Shown piece by piece: positions 50,309-57,999 of a stretch of DNA of 64,000 nucleotides. Both the position numbers and the translations under genes were made by a program. Under the pieces are notes generated by a model. That model did no database searches, was not told the DNA's origin, and saw nothing but the letters and a program-made list of their open reading frames with translations. This stretch comes from Bacillus sp. 1780r2a1 (GTDB lineage: Bacteria; Bacillota; Bacilli; Bacillales; Bacillaceae_H): the NCBI GenBank assembly GCA_024134725.1, contig CP099863.1:1855501-1919500 (forward strand), read 5' to 3'. The first letter of the stretch is position 1. The number at the start of each line of letters is the position of its first letter.

Positions 50309-50902
50309 ATGGGAGCGTTTTTAACAGATCTTTTAGAGCTACTAACTAGCTTTGGGTACATCGGTATTGCATTAGGGTTAATGGTTGAAATAATCCCGAG
50401 TGAGGTTGTATTAGCTTACGGTGGTTACATGGTAACGAAAGGAACGATTACATTTTGGGGAGCAGTTATTGCTGGAATAATTGGTGGCACGATTGCTCAA
50501 TGGTTTTTATATTGGATTGGAGCTTATGGTGGACGTCCGTTTTTACAAAAGTATGGAAAGTACTTATTTATTCGTGAAAAGCACCTAGACGTTTCAGAAA
50601 AGTGGTTTAGAGAATATGGGACGGGAATTGTATTTAGCGCCCGGTTTGTACCCGTAGTTAGGCATGCTATTTCCATTCCAGCTGGCATTGCAAAAATGTC
50701 GTTTTGGAAATTTACGTTCTTAACTATTTTAGCAATGATTCCTTGGTCCATGCTGTTTATCTATTTAGGCATTCAGCTGAAAGAAAACTGGATCAATATT
50801 GAAGAAATTGCTACTAACTATACGATTCCTTTTATTGTCTTTGCGTTTGTAGGCGTCGTTTTGTATTTCGTTTTTAAAAAGCCTGCTCCTTCTCAAAAGT
50901 AA
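50309..50902 (+). CDS. DedA-family membrane protein
   Basis: A 197-residue classical DedA protein. VEIIPSEVVLAYGGYMV carries the re-entrant E-x3-P motif, GTIAQWFLYWIGAYGGRPFL is the central motif, and RFVPVVRHAISIPAGIAKMSFWKF has the two essential arginines. Proteins of this type flip lipid carriers such as undecaprenyl phosphate and maintain membrane potential. GTAGGTGGAGG lies before the ATG. It is a closer match to the family than the protein at 15 kb. The YkvR-like gene begins 70 bp later. Confidence 0.88.
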   Translation: MGAFLTDLLELLTSFGYIGIALGLMVEIIPSEVVLAYGGYMVTKGTITFWGAVIAGIIGGTIAQWFLYWIGAYGGRPFLQKYGKYLFIREKHLDVSEKWFREYGTGIVFSARFVPVVRHAISIPAGIAKMSFWKFTFLTILAMIPWSMLFIYLGIQLKENWINIEEIATNYTIPFIVFAFVGVVLYFVFKKPAPSQK

Positions 50903-50972
50903 AAAGAGAAGCCAATTAGTTGTTCTTATGTAGAAGGTAGTGCTATGATGCCTATACGTAAGGAGTGATATA

Positions 50973-51260
50973 ATGATAAATGAAGTATGGCTAAACGACA
51001 AAGAGTTTGTAGTTCGACATTTTCAAGAAAAGGAAGAACAAGAAAAACGCTATATTACATTTGAATTTGACGTAACAAGTGAAGCGTATCATGATGTTAC
51101 AACTTTATTATATAAAAATAAATTTTATGTTCGTATTCCGGCCAAAAAGGAGTCTTTTGTGGCTGTCATTCACACATACTTTACATCAGTTACAAACTTA
51201 TACAAGGAAAATCAAATAGGAACGTTTACCTTAACTCTTGCTGAGGAGCAACCTAGATGA
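50973..51260 (+). CDS. DUF3219 (YkvR-like) family protein
   Basis: A 95-residue beta-rich soluble protein matching the Bacillus YkvR/DUF3219 family (VWLNDKEFVVRHF, YITFEFDVTSEAYHDVTTLLY). The structure-only family has no assigned function. AAGGAGTGA precedes the ATG. It overlaps the luciferase-like gene by four bases (ATGA), so the two are translationally coupled. Confidence 0.8.
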   Translation: MINEVWLNDKEFVVRHFQEKEEQEKRYITFEFDVTSEAYHDVTTLLYKNKFYVRIPAKKESFVAVIHTYFTSVTNLYKENQIGTFTLTLAEEQPR

Positions 51261-52261
51261 AGCTTAGCATACTCGATCAATCACCAATAAGAATAGGTCA
51301 AGAACCTCAACATGCGCTAGTTGAATCTGTGGAGCTTGCAAAAGCAGCAGATAGACTGGGATATACGCGTTATTGGATGTCTGAGCATCATGATTTAAAG
51401 GGATTAGCAAGCTCTGCGCCCGAAGTCATGCTTAGCTATATTGGTGCACAAACAAAGAGAATTCGTCTTGGCTCTGGAGCCGTTTTGTTACCATATTACA
51501 AACCGTATAAAGTAGCGGAAGTGTACAATACACTTTCAACGATGCTTCCGGGTCGCATTGACGTTGGCTTAGGTAGAGCGCCAGGAGGCGGAACGGACGT
51601 AATGACGACTCTTTCAGATAACTTTCTACAGCAAGCGTTTAATATGCCTGCTTTAGTAGAAGAGTTACTTCATTTTCTACAGTATAAAGAAAGAGTTGAT
51701 ACCACTACCTTAAAAGCAGCTCCTTTACCTTTGGTTCCGCCTGTACCGTGGATTCTTGGAACAAGCAAAAAGAGCGCATTATTAGCAGCTAAGTACGGCA
51801 TGCCGTATGCATTTGGACAATTTATGAGCGCTAAAGACCCAGGAGAGGTTTTACACGAGTACCGCATGAACTTTCAGCCTCATCAAGCACAGCATCACCC
51901 AAAAGCTTTGTTGACTGTATCTGTTATTTGTGCAGAAACAGATGAAAAGGCCAAAGAACTTGCCCTTAGCGCGATAGCCTGGAATATTCAAAGTGAAAGA
52001 GGAGAGAATAAAGCGGGCCTTCTGCCGATTCGAGAAGCAAAGGAATATATCGATAAATTGAAAGATAGTCAGGTTAAAGCAGAGATTGAAAAGAAAATAC
52101 TGATTGGTTCGCCAAGGACAATCAAGCATAAGCTTAAATCTATGCAGGATGCTTATCAAGTTGATGAGTTTATGATTGTTACATTCATTCCATCTCTTGA
52201 AGAGCGGCTTCAGTCTTATACATTGCTAGCTAATGAAATAATTAACAAAAAAACTTCCTGA
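51257..52261 (+). CDS. LLM-class flavin-dependent oxidoreductase (luciferase-like, YceB-like)
   Basis: A 334-residue TIM-barrel flavin monooxygenase-like protein of the luciferase superfamily. The N-terminus LSILDQSPIRIGQEPQHAL, RYWMSEHHDLKGLASSAPEV and LGSGAVLLPYYKPYKVAE are typical of the group-1 'MsnO8' subfamily, as is RIDVGLGRAPGGG. It is expected to use FMNH2 from a separate reductase. The natural substrate is unknown and no reductase is nearby. Its stop codon lies in the terminator hairpin. Confidence 0.87.
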   Translation: MKLSILDQSPIRIGQEPQHALVESVELAKAADRLGYTRYWMSEHHDLKGLASSAPEVMLSYIGAQTKRIRLGSGAVLLPYYKPYKVAEVYNTLSTMLPGRIDVGLGRAPGGGTDVMTTLSDNFLQQAFNMPALVEELLHFLQYKERVDTTTLKAAPLPLVPPVPWILGTSKKSALLAAKYGMPYAFGQFMSAKDPGEVLHEYRMNFQPHQAQHHPKALLTVSVICAETDEKAKELALSAIAWNIQSERGENKAGLLPIREAKEYIDKLKDSQVKAEIEKKILIGSPRTIKHKLKSMQDAYQVDEFMIVTFIPSLEERLQSYTLLANEIINKKTS

Positions 52262-52278
52262 TAAAGGAAGTTTTTTTG
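52248..52278 (+). terminator. Terminator overlapping the end of the luciferase-like gene
   Basis: AAAACTTCC/GGAAGTTTT stem with T7. The stop codon TGA lies in the loop. Confidence 0.85.
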
Positions 52279-52426
52279 TGAGGAAAATTAGTTATTTGCT
52301 AAAAATAATGGATTACTATTGAATTTTCATAGATATTATTGTATAAATATTTATATTGTTGTTTATTTATTCATAACTTGATGAAAGTAAATAGATAAGG
52401 ATTAGCGGAAAGGAAGGGAGAGAATA

Positions 52427-52840
52427 ATGGCTTACATAACAACAAATCGATTGCCTGCGTTTCATCAATTTGCATATCTTCATGAAGTGAGTGGCTTAAA
52501 GAAAAGTAAAAAAGCAAGCTATACGAAAGAGCAGCTTTACGAAGCAGTGTGCAATAGCTTTTATACTTTTTCCATTTATGATGATAATCAATTAATTGCG
52601 TTTGGTCGAATGATTTCAGATGGTATATATCAAGCTTTAATTTGTGACGTGATGGTAGACCCAAGTTATCAAAAAAAAGGGTTAGGAAAACAGATTATTA
52701 ACGGACTTATAAGTAAATGTAATGAAAGAGGAATTGAATCCATTCAACTTTTTGCTGTAAAAGGGAAAGGGCAGTTTTATAAAAAACTTGGGTTCCAAGA
52801 GCGGGATGCAGAAGCACCTGGCATGTCGTTAGTACAATAA
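52427..52840 (+). CDS. GNAT-family N-acetyltransferase
   Basis: A 137-residue acetyl-CoA-dependent acetyltransferase. The acetyl-CoA pyrophosphate-binding loop is YQKKGLGKQIING, preceded by the beta-4 strand ALICDVMVDPS and followed by FYKKLGFQERDAEAPGMSL. GGAAGGGAG precedes the ATG. The substrate is unknown. Its last two codons and stop (Val-Gln-stop) are part of a 48-base perfect hairpin shared with the convergent iseA gene, which also ends Val-Gln-stop. Confidence 0.87.
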   Translation: MAYITTNRLPAFHQFAYLHEVSGLKKSKKASYTKEQLYEAVCNSFYTFSIYDDNQLIAFGRMISDGIYQALICDVMVDPSYQKKGLGKQIINGLISKCNERGIESIQLFAVKGKGQFYKKLGFQERDAEAPGMSLVQ

Positions 52841-52879
52841 TAAAAAGGTAGGCGAAAGCCTACCTTTTTATTATTGTAC
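52832..52879. terminator. 22-bp perfect hairpin with GAAA loop shared by GNAT and iseA
   Basis: All 22 bases on each side pair, around GAAA (52854-52857). The outer bases encode the final Val-Gln-stop of both convergent genes. It is a bidirectional terminator that intrudes into coding sequence on both sides. Confidence 0.9.
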
Positions 52880-53401
52880 AGCATCGAATTTATTTACTTT
52901 CCATGTAGATCCTGATTTATAGAATGTGACGGTACGTTTTACAGTACCACCTTCCACGTCAGGAACAGTGAATTCGTAAGAGCGTACATCAGAACGTTGA
53001 TATGTTAATTTTACTTTAGCCTTATTCCACTCTAGCATGTTGCCACCATCACCAACTGGACGAGCCAATTTACCGTTGTGTGTAATAAAAGCGTATTTTG
53101 ATAGTCCTGCATTAATTGCGCTATTTGTATAAACTCCACTTAAGTAAGAAGTAACTTTTTGTTTTGTATCAAATTCGTTGCAAACATAAGAATAATAAGT
53201 GCCTTTATAAGTAAATGCTTTTTGTGTACAAGCTTTTTGTTTGTATCCGTGTAAAGTATTCCAATAGCGAGCATTTGCATCCGCTGCAATTTTAATAGCT
53301 TGGTTATTTGATAGGGTTGCTGACGTTGTTGCGGCTGTAGCACCTGCAGTCATTGTAAAGAAAAGAGCCATTGTCATTAGAACTAGTTTAAATTTTTTCA
53401 T
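52871..53401 (-). CDS. iseA: Secreted DL-endopeptidase inhibitor, IseA (YoeB)-like
   Basis: A 176-residue exported protein with a signal peptide ending near AGATAA (about 21). The mature part (NQAIKIAADANARYWNTLHG, then cysteines in QKACTQ and YSYVCNE, then TVTFYKSGSTWKVNKFDAVQ) matches the IseA family. These proteins bind and inhibit NlpC/P60 DL-endopeptidases (LytF, CwlO, LytE type) and protect dividing walls. AGGAGGGAG before ATG 53401 sets the start. Three WalR half-sites lie 55-82 bases upstream, agreeing with WalR repression of iseA in B. subtilis. The two cysteines could form a disulfide. Confidence 0.85.
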   Translation of the reverse strand: MKKFKLVLMTMALFFTMTAGATAATTSATLSNNQAIKIAADANARYWNTLHGYKQKACTQKAFTYKGTYYSYVCNEFDTKQKVTSYLSGVYTNSAINAGLSKYAFITHNGKLARPVGDGGNMLEWNKAKVKLTYQRSDVRSYEFTVPDVEGGTVKRTVTFYKSGSTWKVNKFDAVQ

Positions 53402-53455
53402 TGTGATTCTCCCTCCTAAATGAATCATCTTTTATGTAACACTCATGTTGCTTTT

Positions 53456-53483
53456 GTTACAGTTATGTTACATTTATATTACA
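53456..53483 (-). promoter_or_regulatory. Triple WalR half-site upstream of iseA
   Basis: Read on the minus strand: TGTAAT, ATAAA, TGTAAC, ATAAC, TGTAAC. Each adjacent pair matches the WalR consensus TGTWAH-N5-TGTWAH exactly, with 11-bp periodicity. Confidence 0.75.
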
Positions 53484-53524
53484 ACATAATTCGGAAAAAG
53501 AAAAGGGTTTTCCCGAATTATGTT
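53483..53524. promoter_or_regulatory. 12-bp inverted repeat next to the WalR sites
   Basis: AACATAATTCGG/CCGAATTATGTT with an 18-base spacer. It lies between iseA and the small plus-strand gene. It could be an operator or a barrier terminator; no gene ends here. Confidence 0.5.
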
Positions 53525-53593
53525 TATTTTTCCCTTTATATTTTAAAACAAACCTGAAGTTACGAAATGATTGCGACAAGTTTTGAATGTAGT

Positions 53594-53621
53594 TTGTTAA
53601 ATGATATGGCTGTGGTAAGAT
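53594..53621 (+). promoter_or_regulatory. Possible promoter of the 36-residue membrane protein
   Basis: TTGTTA (53594-53599), 16 bases, TAAGAT (53616-53621) with TG just upstream, 36 bases before the start codon. Confidence 0.4.
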
Positions 53622-53656
53622 AGGTATGTCTAGATTACACTGAAGGAGAGAGCGTA

Positions 53657-53767
53657 ATGGGTTATTTGTTTGCAGCAACTATCTTTTTAATTATTGCTGT
53701 TGTTGTTGGGTTTCTAGTAACGGTTGTGAGTATTGCAAGACGAAATAAAAATGAAGGATCTAAATAA
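53657..53767 (+). CDS. 36-residue single-pass membrane protein
   Basis: ATG 53657 follows GAAGGAGAG and opens a 36-codon frame ending in TAA. One hydrophobic helix (YLFAATIFLIIAVVVGFLVTVV) is followed by SIARRNKNEGSK. The short outside N-terminus and basic tail indicate the C-terminus in the cytoplasm. It has its own promoter-like element and a strong terminator, so it is very probably a real gene. It recalls the small YtzI-type Bacillus membrane proteins, but I cannot assign it. Confidence 0.75.
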   Translation: MGYLFAATIFLIIAVVVGFLVTVVSIARRNKNEGSK

Positions 53768-53770
53768 AAG

Positions 53771-53803
53771 CAAAAGTCATTTTAAAGTGACTTTTGTTTT
53801 TTT
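53771..53803 (+). terminator. Terminator of the small membrane-protein gene
   Basis: CAAAAGTCA/TGACTTTTG stem with T7. Confidence 0.88.
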
Positions 53804-54158
53804 ATGTATATATAAATACGACTCTCTTAGCTCACACCCCTTTGTAAAAAAAGAACTAGTTTTGTCATCTTTATGTCGTTTTATTGGAGATTCAAAGAGA
53901 GGTGTTTATTGATCTGTATGTAGTATAAAGGTTTAGTTATGAACATTTGTTATAAGTCAGGCAAGAAATCATTAATTATAAATTACGAAGAGGAAAAACA
54001 GTGTTTTTGTATAATTTGTTATAAAGTAAGAGTTTGCTAGGAGTTCTACCATAAAAGGAGATTTGCATCGATGCTTATGTCATAATAATGGATATTCATT
54101 TTCGACATCAAGTATTTTCCACATCATTCATTTTAAAAGAAACGAAGGAGTGGTTGCT
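53804..54158 (+). promoter_or_regulatory. Upstream region of the carbamoylase gene
   Basis: AT-rich. TATAAT-like elements occur near 54009 (GTATAATTTG). A good ribosome binding site (AAAAGGAG, 54053-54060) precedes either TTG 54063, in frame with the hydrolase, or a tiny ATG frame of four codons (54072). A second site GAAGGAG precedes TTG 54159. Confidence 0.35.
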
Positions 54159-55388
54159 TTGCAAAGACAAAAATTAGTAATAAACGGTAAACGGTTAAAA
54201 CAAGAGCTTGAAGCATTTGCTGAGTATGGAAAAACAGCTCATAACGGCGTTACAAGGCTATCTCTATCTAAGGAAGATCGACTGGTACGTGATTATTTCT
54301 GTGAATGCTGTAAGAAGTTAGGCATGACGGTTAAAATTGATGATATGGGATCTATCTATGCAACTTTACAGGGAGTTGAAGATAAGCCACCTATTGTCAT
54401 GGGTTCTCATCTCGATACGGTAAAAAAAGGTGGCCGCTTCGATGGCGTACTAGGAGTGGTTGCAGGGTTAGAGCTTGTAAGAACTCTTGTAGAGAACAAC
54501 GTTAAGCCGAAAGTTCCTATTATGATTGTGAATTTTACAAACGAGGAGGGAGCTAGATTTGAACCTTCAATGATGGCTTCAGGGGTTTTGTCTGGAAAAT
54601 TTGATAAACAGACCATGTTGAAGAAACAAGATGTGGAAGGAACAACCTTTGAGCAAGCTTTAGCAGCAAGTGGTTATGAAGGCGATATTATAAATCGCTT
54701 AACAGAAGCTTCTGCATTTTTGGAGCTACATATTGAACAAGGACCTGTATTGGAAAGCGAAAACCTCTCAATTGGAGTAGTGGAGTGCGTTCTTGGGATG
54801 GTTTGCTATGAAATTAAAATTACAGGTGAATCAGATCACGCAGGTACTACACCAATGAAAATGAGAAAAGATGCGCTTTTTGCCACTAATACAATTATCC
54901 AAAAAGCACGTGAAAAACTAAGCCAAATAGATGAAGAACTCGTCTTTACGATAGGACGTCTGAACGTTTTACCAAATATTCATACCGTCATTCCAAATCA
55001 AGTTATTTTTACCATTGAAGCTAGGCATAAGGATATGAATATTCTTGGAGAAGTAGAAGAAATAATTAAAAACCTATCTTCTCTAGTAGCAGCGGAAGGC
55101 TGTATGATGCAAGCAACAAAACAATGGGGACGAGATACCGTATGGTTTGATGAGAAAGTATGTGGAGTTATTGAGAAAGCAACGCAAAACCTAACGTATT
55201 CGTACAAACGAATGGTAAGCGGAGCGGGTCACGATGCGCAATTTATTGCTAGCTATATACCGACGGGGATGATTTTTGTACCAAGCTTGAATGGGAAAAG
55301 TCATTGCGAGGAAGAGTTTACTGATTGGAAGCAGTGTGAACAAGGCGTAAATGTATTATTAGAATCGGTGATGCAGCTACTAGAATAG
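54159..55388 (+). CDS. M20-family Zn-dependent amidase / N-carbamoyl-amino-acid hydrolase-like
   Basis: A 409-residue dimetal hydrolase of the hydantoinase/carbamoylase (AllC/AmaB/HyuC) group. Metal ligands are in MGSHLDTVKKGG (His, Asp), FTNEEGARFEPSMMASG (Glu-Glu), LELHIEQGPVLE (His) and GKSHCEEE (His). SGAGHDAQFIA and NVLPNIHTVIPN are substrate-site segments, and the lid domain contains ESDHAGTTPM. It cleaves an N-carbamoyl or ureido group; allantoate, ureidopropionate and N-carbamoyl amino acids are all possible. TTG 54159 after GAAGGAG gives the family's usual N-terminus. A longer form from 54063 cannot be excluded. Confidence 0.85.
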   Translation: MQRQKLVINGKRLKQELEAFAEYGKTAHNGVTRLSLSKEDRLVRDYFCECCKKLGMTVKIDDMGSIYATLQGVEDKPPIVMGSHLDTVKKGGRFDGVLGVVAGLELVRTLVENNVKPKVPIMIVNFTNEEGARFEPSMMASGVLSGKFDKQTMLKKQDVEGTTFEQALAASGYEGDIINRLTEASAFLELHIEQGPVLESENLSIGVVECVLGMVCYEIKITGESDHAGTTPMKMRKDALFATNTIIQKAREKLSQIDEELVFTIGRLNVLPNIHTVIPNQVIFTIEARHKDMNILGEVEEIIKNLSSLVAAEGCMMQATKQWGRDTVWFDEKVCGVIEKATQNLTYSYKRMVSGAGHDAQFIASYIPTGMIFVPSLNGKSHCEEEFTDWKQCEQGVNVLLESVMQLLE

Positions 55389-55392
55389 AAGG

Positions 55393-55428
55393 AAAAGAGA
55401 GCTAACTCAAAGTTAGTTCTCTTTTTTT
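55393..55428. terminator. Terminator between the carbamoylase and VOC genes
   Basis: AAAAGAGA-CTAACT/AGTTAG-TCTCTTTT stem and a T7 run. The two genes are convergent. Confidence 0.85.
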
Positions 55429-55814
55429 AATGAAGACTGCTCAACGTTTAGCTCAATTAAATTCCCATCAGGATCTGCGCAAAAGATTTGGGCAAAGCCG
55501 CTTTTACTCTTTCGTTTGTCAAGGATCTCGATTCCTTTAGAGGTTAAATGACGAAACGTCTTATCATAATCAGCAACTCGAAGAGCAAAGTGACCTTCAC
55601 GACTGCTTAGCTTTGTTGTTCCACGCAAGGTTTGAGCAGTAGGAAAAGCAATCAAGTGGATTTGTTGATTTCCAACTTTGTACCAAGCTCCTTCAAAATC
55701 AAAATTCGGACGCTCAATCTCCTGTAATCCTAAAACATCTCCATAAAAATGTTTAGCTTTTTCAACATCTGTTACGGCTATGCTTACATGATGTATGGCT
55801 TCATATGTAATCAT
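55413..55814 (-). CDS. VOC-family (glyoxalase/dioxygenase-like) protein
   Basis: A 133-residue vicinal-oxygen-chelate protein with two beta-alpha-beta3 units. Probable metal ligands are in AIHHVSIAV (His), EGHFALRVA (His) and NLIELNVEQ (Glu). VEKAKHFYGDVLGLQEIERPNF is the typical first unit. TGAGGAA precedes ATG 55814; an upstream in-frame start at 55835 lacks a signal. The reaction is not predictable. Confidence 0.83.
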   Translation of the reverse strand: MITYEAIHHVSIAVTDVEKAKHFYGDVLGLQEIERPNFDFEGAWYKVGNQQIHLIAFPTAQTLRGTTKLSSREGHFALRVADYDKTFRHLTSKGIEILDKRKSKSGFAQIFCADPDGNLIELNVEQSSLKKEN

Positions 55815-55946
55815 GATAAATTCCTCATTTCTCAAGAGTTATTATGTAAAACGATATCATAAAAACAAATAGATGACTACAAGCGAATGCATACTGAGGA
55901 TAAACTTGTACACAATGAAAAAGTACAAAAGAAGGGAGTGCATGAA

Positions 55947-56801
55947 ATGGATATGGAAATGCAAGGTAGTCCATCTACTGAGCGATTTATTCCAGTAACA
56001 TCTGTAGCTAATGGCAAAGGAGTGGAGGTAGCTCCTGATATTTATAGTTATACCACCCAGATTGTAAACGTTTGCTTTTTGGGCAACCCGGAACATGAGA
56101 ATGAATTTGTGTTAGTGGATGCAGGAATGCCAGATTCGGCTCCGATGATTTTAAAGGCAATTGAAGACCGGTTCGGTGTGGGTGCTCAGCCCAAGGCAAT
56201 CGTTTTGACACATGCTCATTTCGATCATATTGGCTCTATTATTGACCTAGTTGATAAGTGGAACGTTCCTGTCTATGCTCACGAGTTGGAAATGCCTTAT
56301 TTGACAGGTCAAAAAAATTATCCACTACCGGATAGTACAGTAGAGGGGGGGCTTGTAGCCAAATTATCTCCTCTATTTCCTACTGAAGCCATTAATCTAG
56401 GAATGCATGTTCAAGCTCTTCCAAAAGACGGCTCAATTCCCAGTCTATCTAATTGGAAGTGGATTCACACACCAGGTCACACGCCAGGGCATATTTCGTT
56501 GTTTCGACATCAAGACCAGGCTTTAATTGCTGGAGATGCGTTTGTTACAACAAAGCAAGAGTACCTTTTAGATGTTTTAAAGCAAGAGCTAGAAATTAGT
56601 GGACCACCTCGCTATTTAACTACGGACTGGTCAGCGGCAAGGCTGTCTGTTGAAAAGCTTCACTCATTACAACCAAAATTAGCAGTAACGGGTCATGGAC
56701 AACCAGTTTCGGAAACATGGCTAGCTGAAAACCTGTTGATGTTAGTAAAAGATTTTGATCGAATTGCAATTCCTGACCATGGTCGTTATGTTGAAGAATA
56801 A
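55947..56801 (+). CDS. Metallo-beta-lactamase-fold hydrolase
   Basis: A 284-residue MBL-fold protein. The dinuclear site is THAHFDHIG (H-x-H-x-D-H), followed by HTPGHTPGHISLF (His), AGDAFV (Asp) and VTGHGQPV (His). AAGGGAGTG before ATG 55947 sets the start. It is of the general YflN-like type; the substrate is unknown. It is divergent from the VOC gene and ends in a hairpin terminator. Confidence 0.87.
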   Translation: MDMEMQGSPSTERFIPVTSVANGKGVEVAPDIYSYTTQIVNVCFLGNPEHENEFVLVDAGMPDSAPMILKAIEDRFGVGAQPKAIVLTHAHFDHIGSIIDLVDKWNVPVYAHELEMPYLTGQKNYPLPDSTVEGGLVAKLSPLFPTEAINLGMHVQALPKDGSIPSLSNWKWIHTPGHTPGHISLFRHQDQALIAGDAFVTTKQEYLLDVLKQELEISGPPRYLTTDWSAARLSVEKLHSLQPKLAVTGHGQPVSETWLAENLLMLVKDFDRIAIPDHGRYVEE

Positions 56802-56811
56802 TGAAAACAAA

Positions 56812-56845
56812 AAAAGCGGATTTATGTTGGGGTCCGCTTTCTTTT
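56812..56845 (+). terminator. Terminator of the MBL-fold gene
   Basis: AAAGCGGA/TCCGCTTT stem with a 12-base loop, then CTTTTT. Confidence 0.78.
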
Positions 56846-56871
56846 TGTGTAGGAAAATTAACAACAAGTAA

Positions 56872-57105
56872 TCAAGAAAACTCTACAGCGCTTTGTGCTT
56901 CTTTTAAGTGCTTTAAATGCTCTTCTGCTTTTTTTAACTCATTGCTATCTATCCCTTGGCTCTTTAACGTGATAATGTGTTGTTGAGCAATAGCTAGTTG
57001 GTTTTGTGCTTTTTGAAACTGTTCAGGAACAGCGTTCATTTGAAATTGATACACAGCATGTTCTGCTATTTGTAAGCTTTTTTCTATACTAGTAAAATCA
57101 GTCAT
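56872..57105 (-). CDS. Small helical protein, DUF2564-like
   Basis: A 77-residue soluble, fully helical protein (SIEKSLQIAEHAVYQFQMN, FQKAQNQLAIAQQHIITLKSQGIDSNELKKAEEHLKHLKEA). It resembles the Bacillus DUF2564 family, of unknown function. GATGGAG lies 12 bases before the ATG, a long spacing. It sits between the MBL gene (convergent) and the LysE gene on the same strand. Confidence 0.65.
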   Translation of the reverse strand: MTDFTSIEKSLQIAEHAVYQFQMNAVPEQFQKAQNQLAIAQQHIITLKSQGIDSNELKKAEEHLKHLKEAQSAVEFS

Positions 57106-57194
57106 TTATCGCTTCATCTCCATCTTTAAACTGTTAACTTTAAGATGTACGAATTTCATTTACTTTAAACGACCTGCGTTACTATTATTAAATT

Positions 57195-57821
57195 TTATGT
57201 TAATAGTGCATAAGCCTGAATGCCAAAATATATGCCAAAACCAACTAATGACACCCCAGAAACAATCGATATAAGCGTTAATAATTTTAAACTTAAGTAT
57301 CTTCGGAAGGTACTGGATAAAGCAGCCATTGTGATATCCCATATCAGGATACCAACAAAGATTGCACAGCTAGAAATCATTAACTCTTGAACTGTAGATG
57401 TAGCCGCTGTTTTAGCCAATACAGACCCGTATATACCTAGCCAGAACAAAATTGTTAACGGATTAGTAAGAGAAAGCAAAAAGCCAGAAGCAAAGCATTT
57501 TAATACGGACTCTCCGCTTGTTTTTCTTGTCTCTGTGATGGTTTTTGCCGTTACTAAACCTTCAATACCCGTATAAATTAACACGAAGCAACCGAAAGAA
57601 AAAAGCAGCGTTTTCATAAATTCACTATTTAATAGGTGAACGGAGCCGAAATAAACCACCATCATATATAAAGCATCTACTAAGGTAGCCCCAATACCTA
57701 AGAACCAAGCGTGTAAAAAGCCGTGCTTAATGCCTTTATCTAGCTGGGCAGCATTAATTGGTCCAATTGGTGCTGCCAATGAAAGCCCCAAAATTATGTA
57801 GCTGAAAAAAGACCCCAACAT
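57195..57821 (-). CDS. LysE/RhtB-family amino-acid exporter
   Basis: About 208 residues with six predicted membrane helices. The N-terminal LSLAAPIGPINAAQLDKGIKHGF is the LysE/RhtB signature (G-P-x-N at the first helix end). SLTNPLTILFWLGIYG is the central conserved segment with N-P. It exports amino acids or analogues; the substrate is unknown. AAGGGGG precedes a tandem ATG-ATG, and the second (57821) is better spaced. It is divergent from an amino-acid permease gene about 180 bp away, an import/export pair by position only. Confidence 0.87.
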   Translation of the reverse strand: MLGSFFSYIILGLSLAAPIGPINAAQLDKGIKHGFLHAWFLGIGATLVDALYMMVVYFGSVHLLNSEFMKTLLFSFGCFVLIYTGIEGLVTAKTITETRKTSGESVLKCFASGFLLSLTNPLTILFWLGIYGSVLAKTAATSTVQELMISSCAIFVGILIWDITMAALSSTFRRYLSLKLLTLISIVSGVSLVGFGIYFGIQAYALLT

Positions 57822-57999
57822 CATTACCCCCTTATTTACCTTTGGATGTTCATGTGGACTACACTAAATTTATGCAGCTATAGTGGCTTGTACAACAAAT
57901 TTCTTCATAAAACACATCTTTTTTACTCTAAAAGATGTATAAACTTCTAGTTCCTCACAAACGATAGGTTAGTGTAGAAGAAGATAGGAGGAATTGTCA

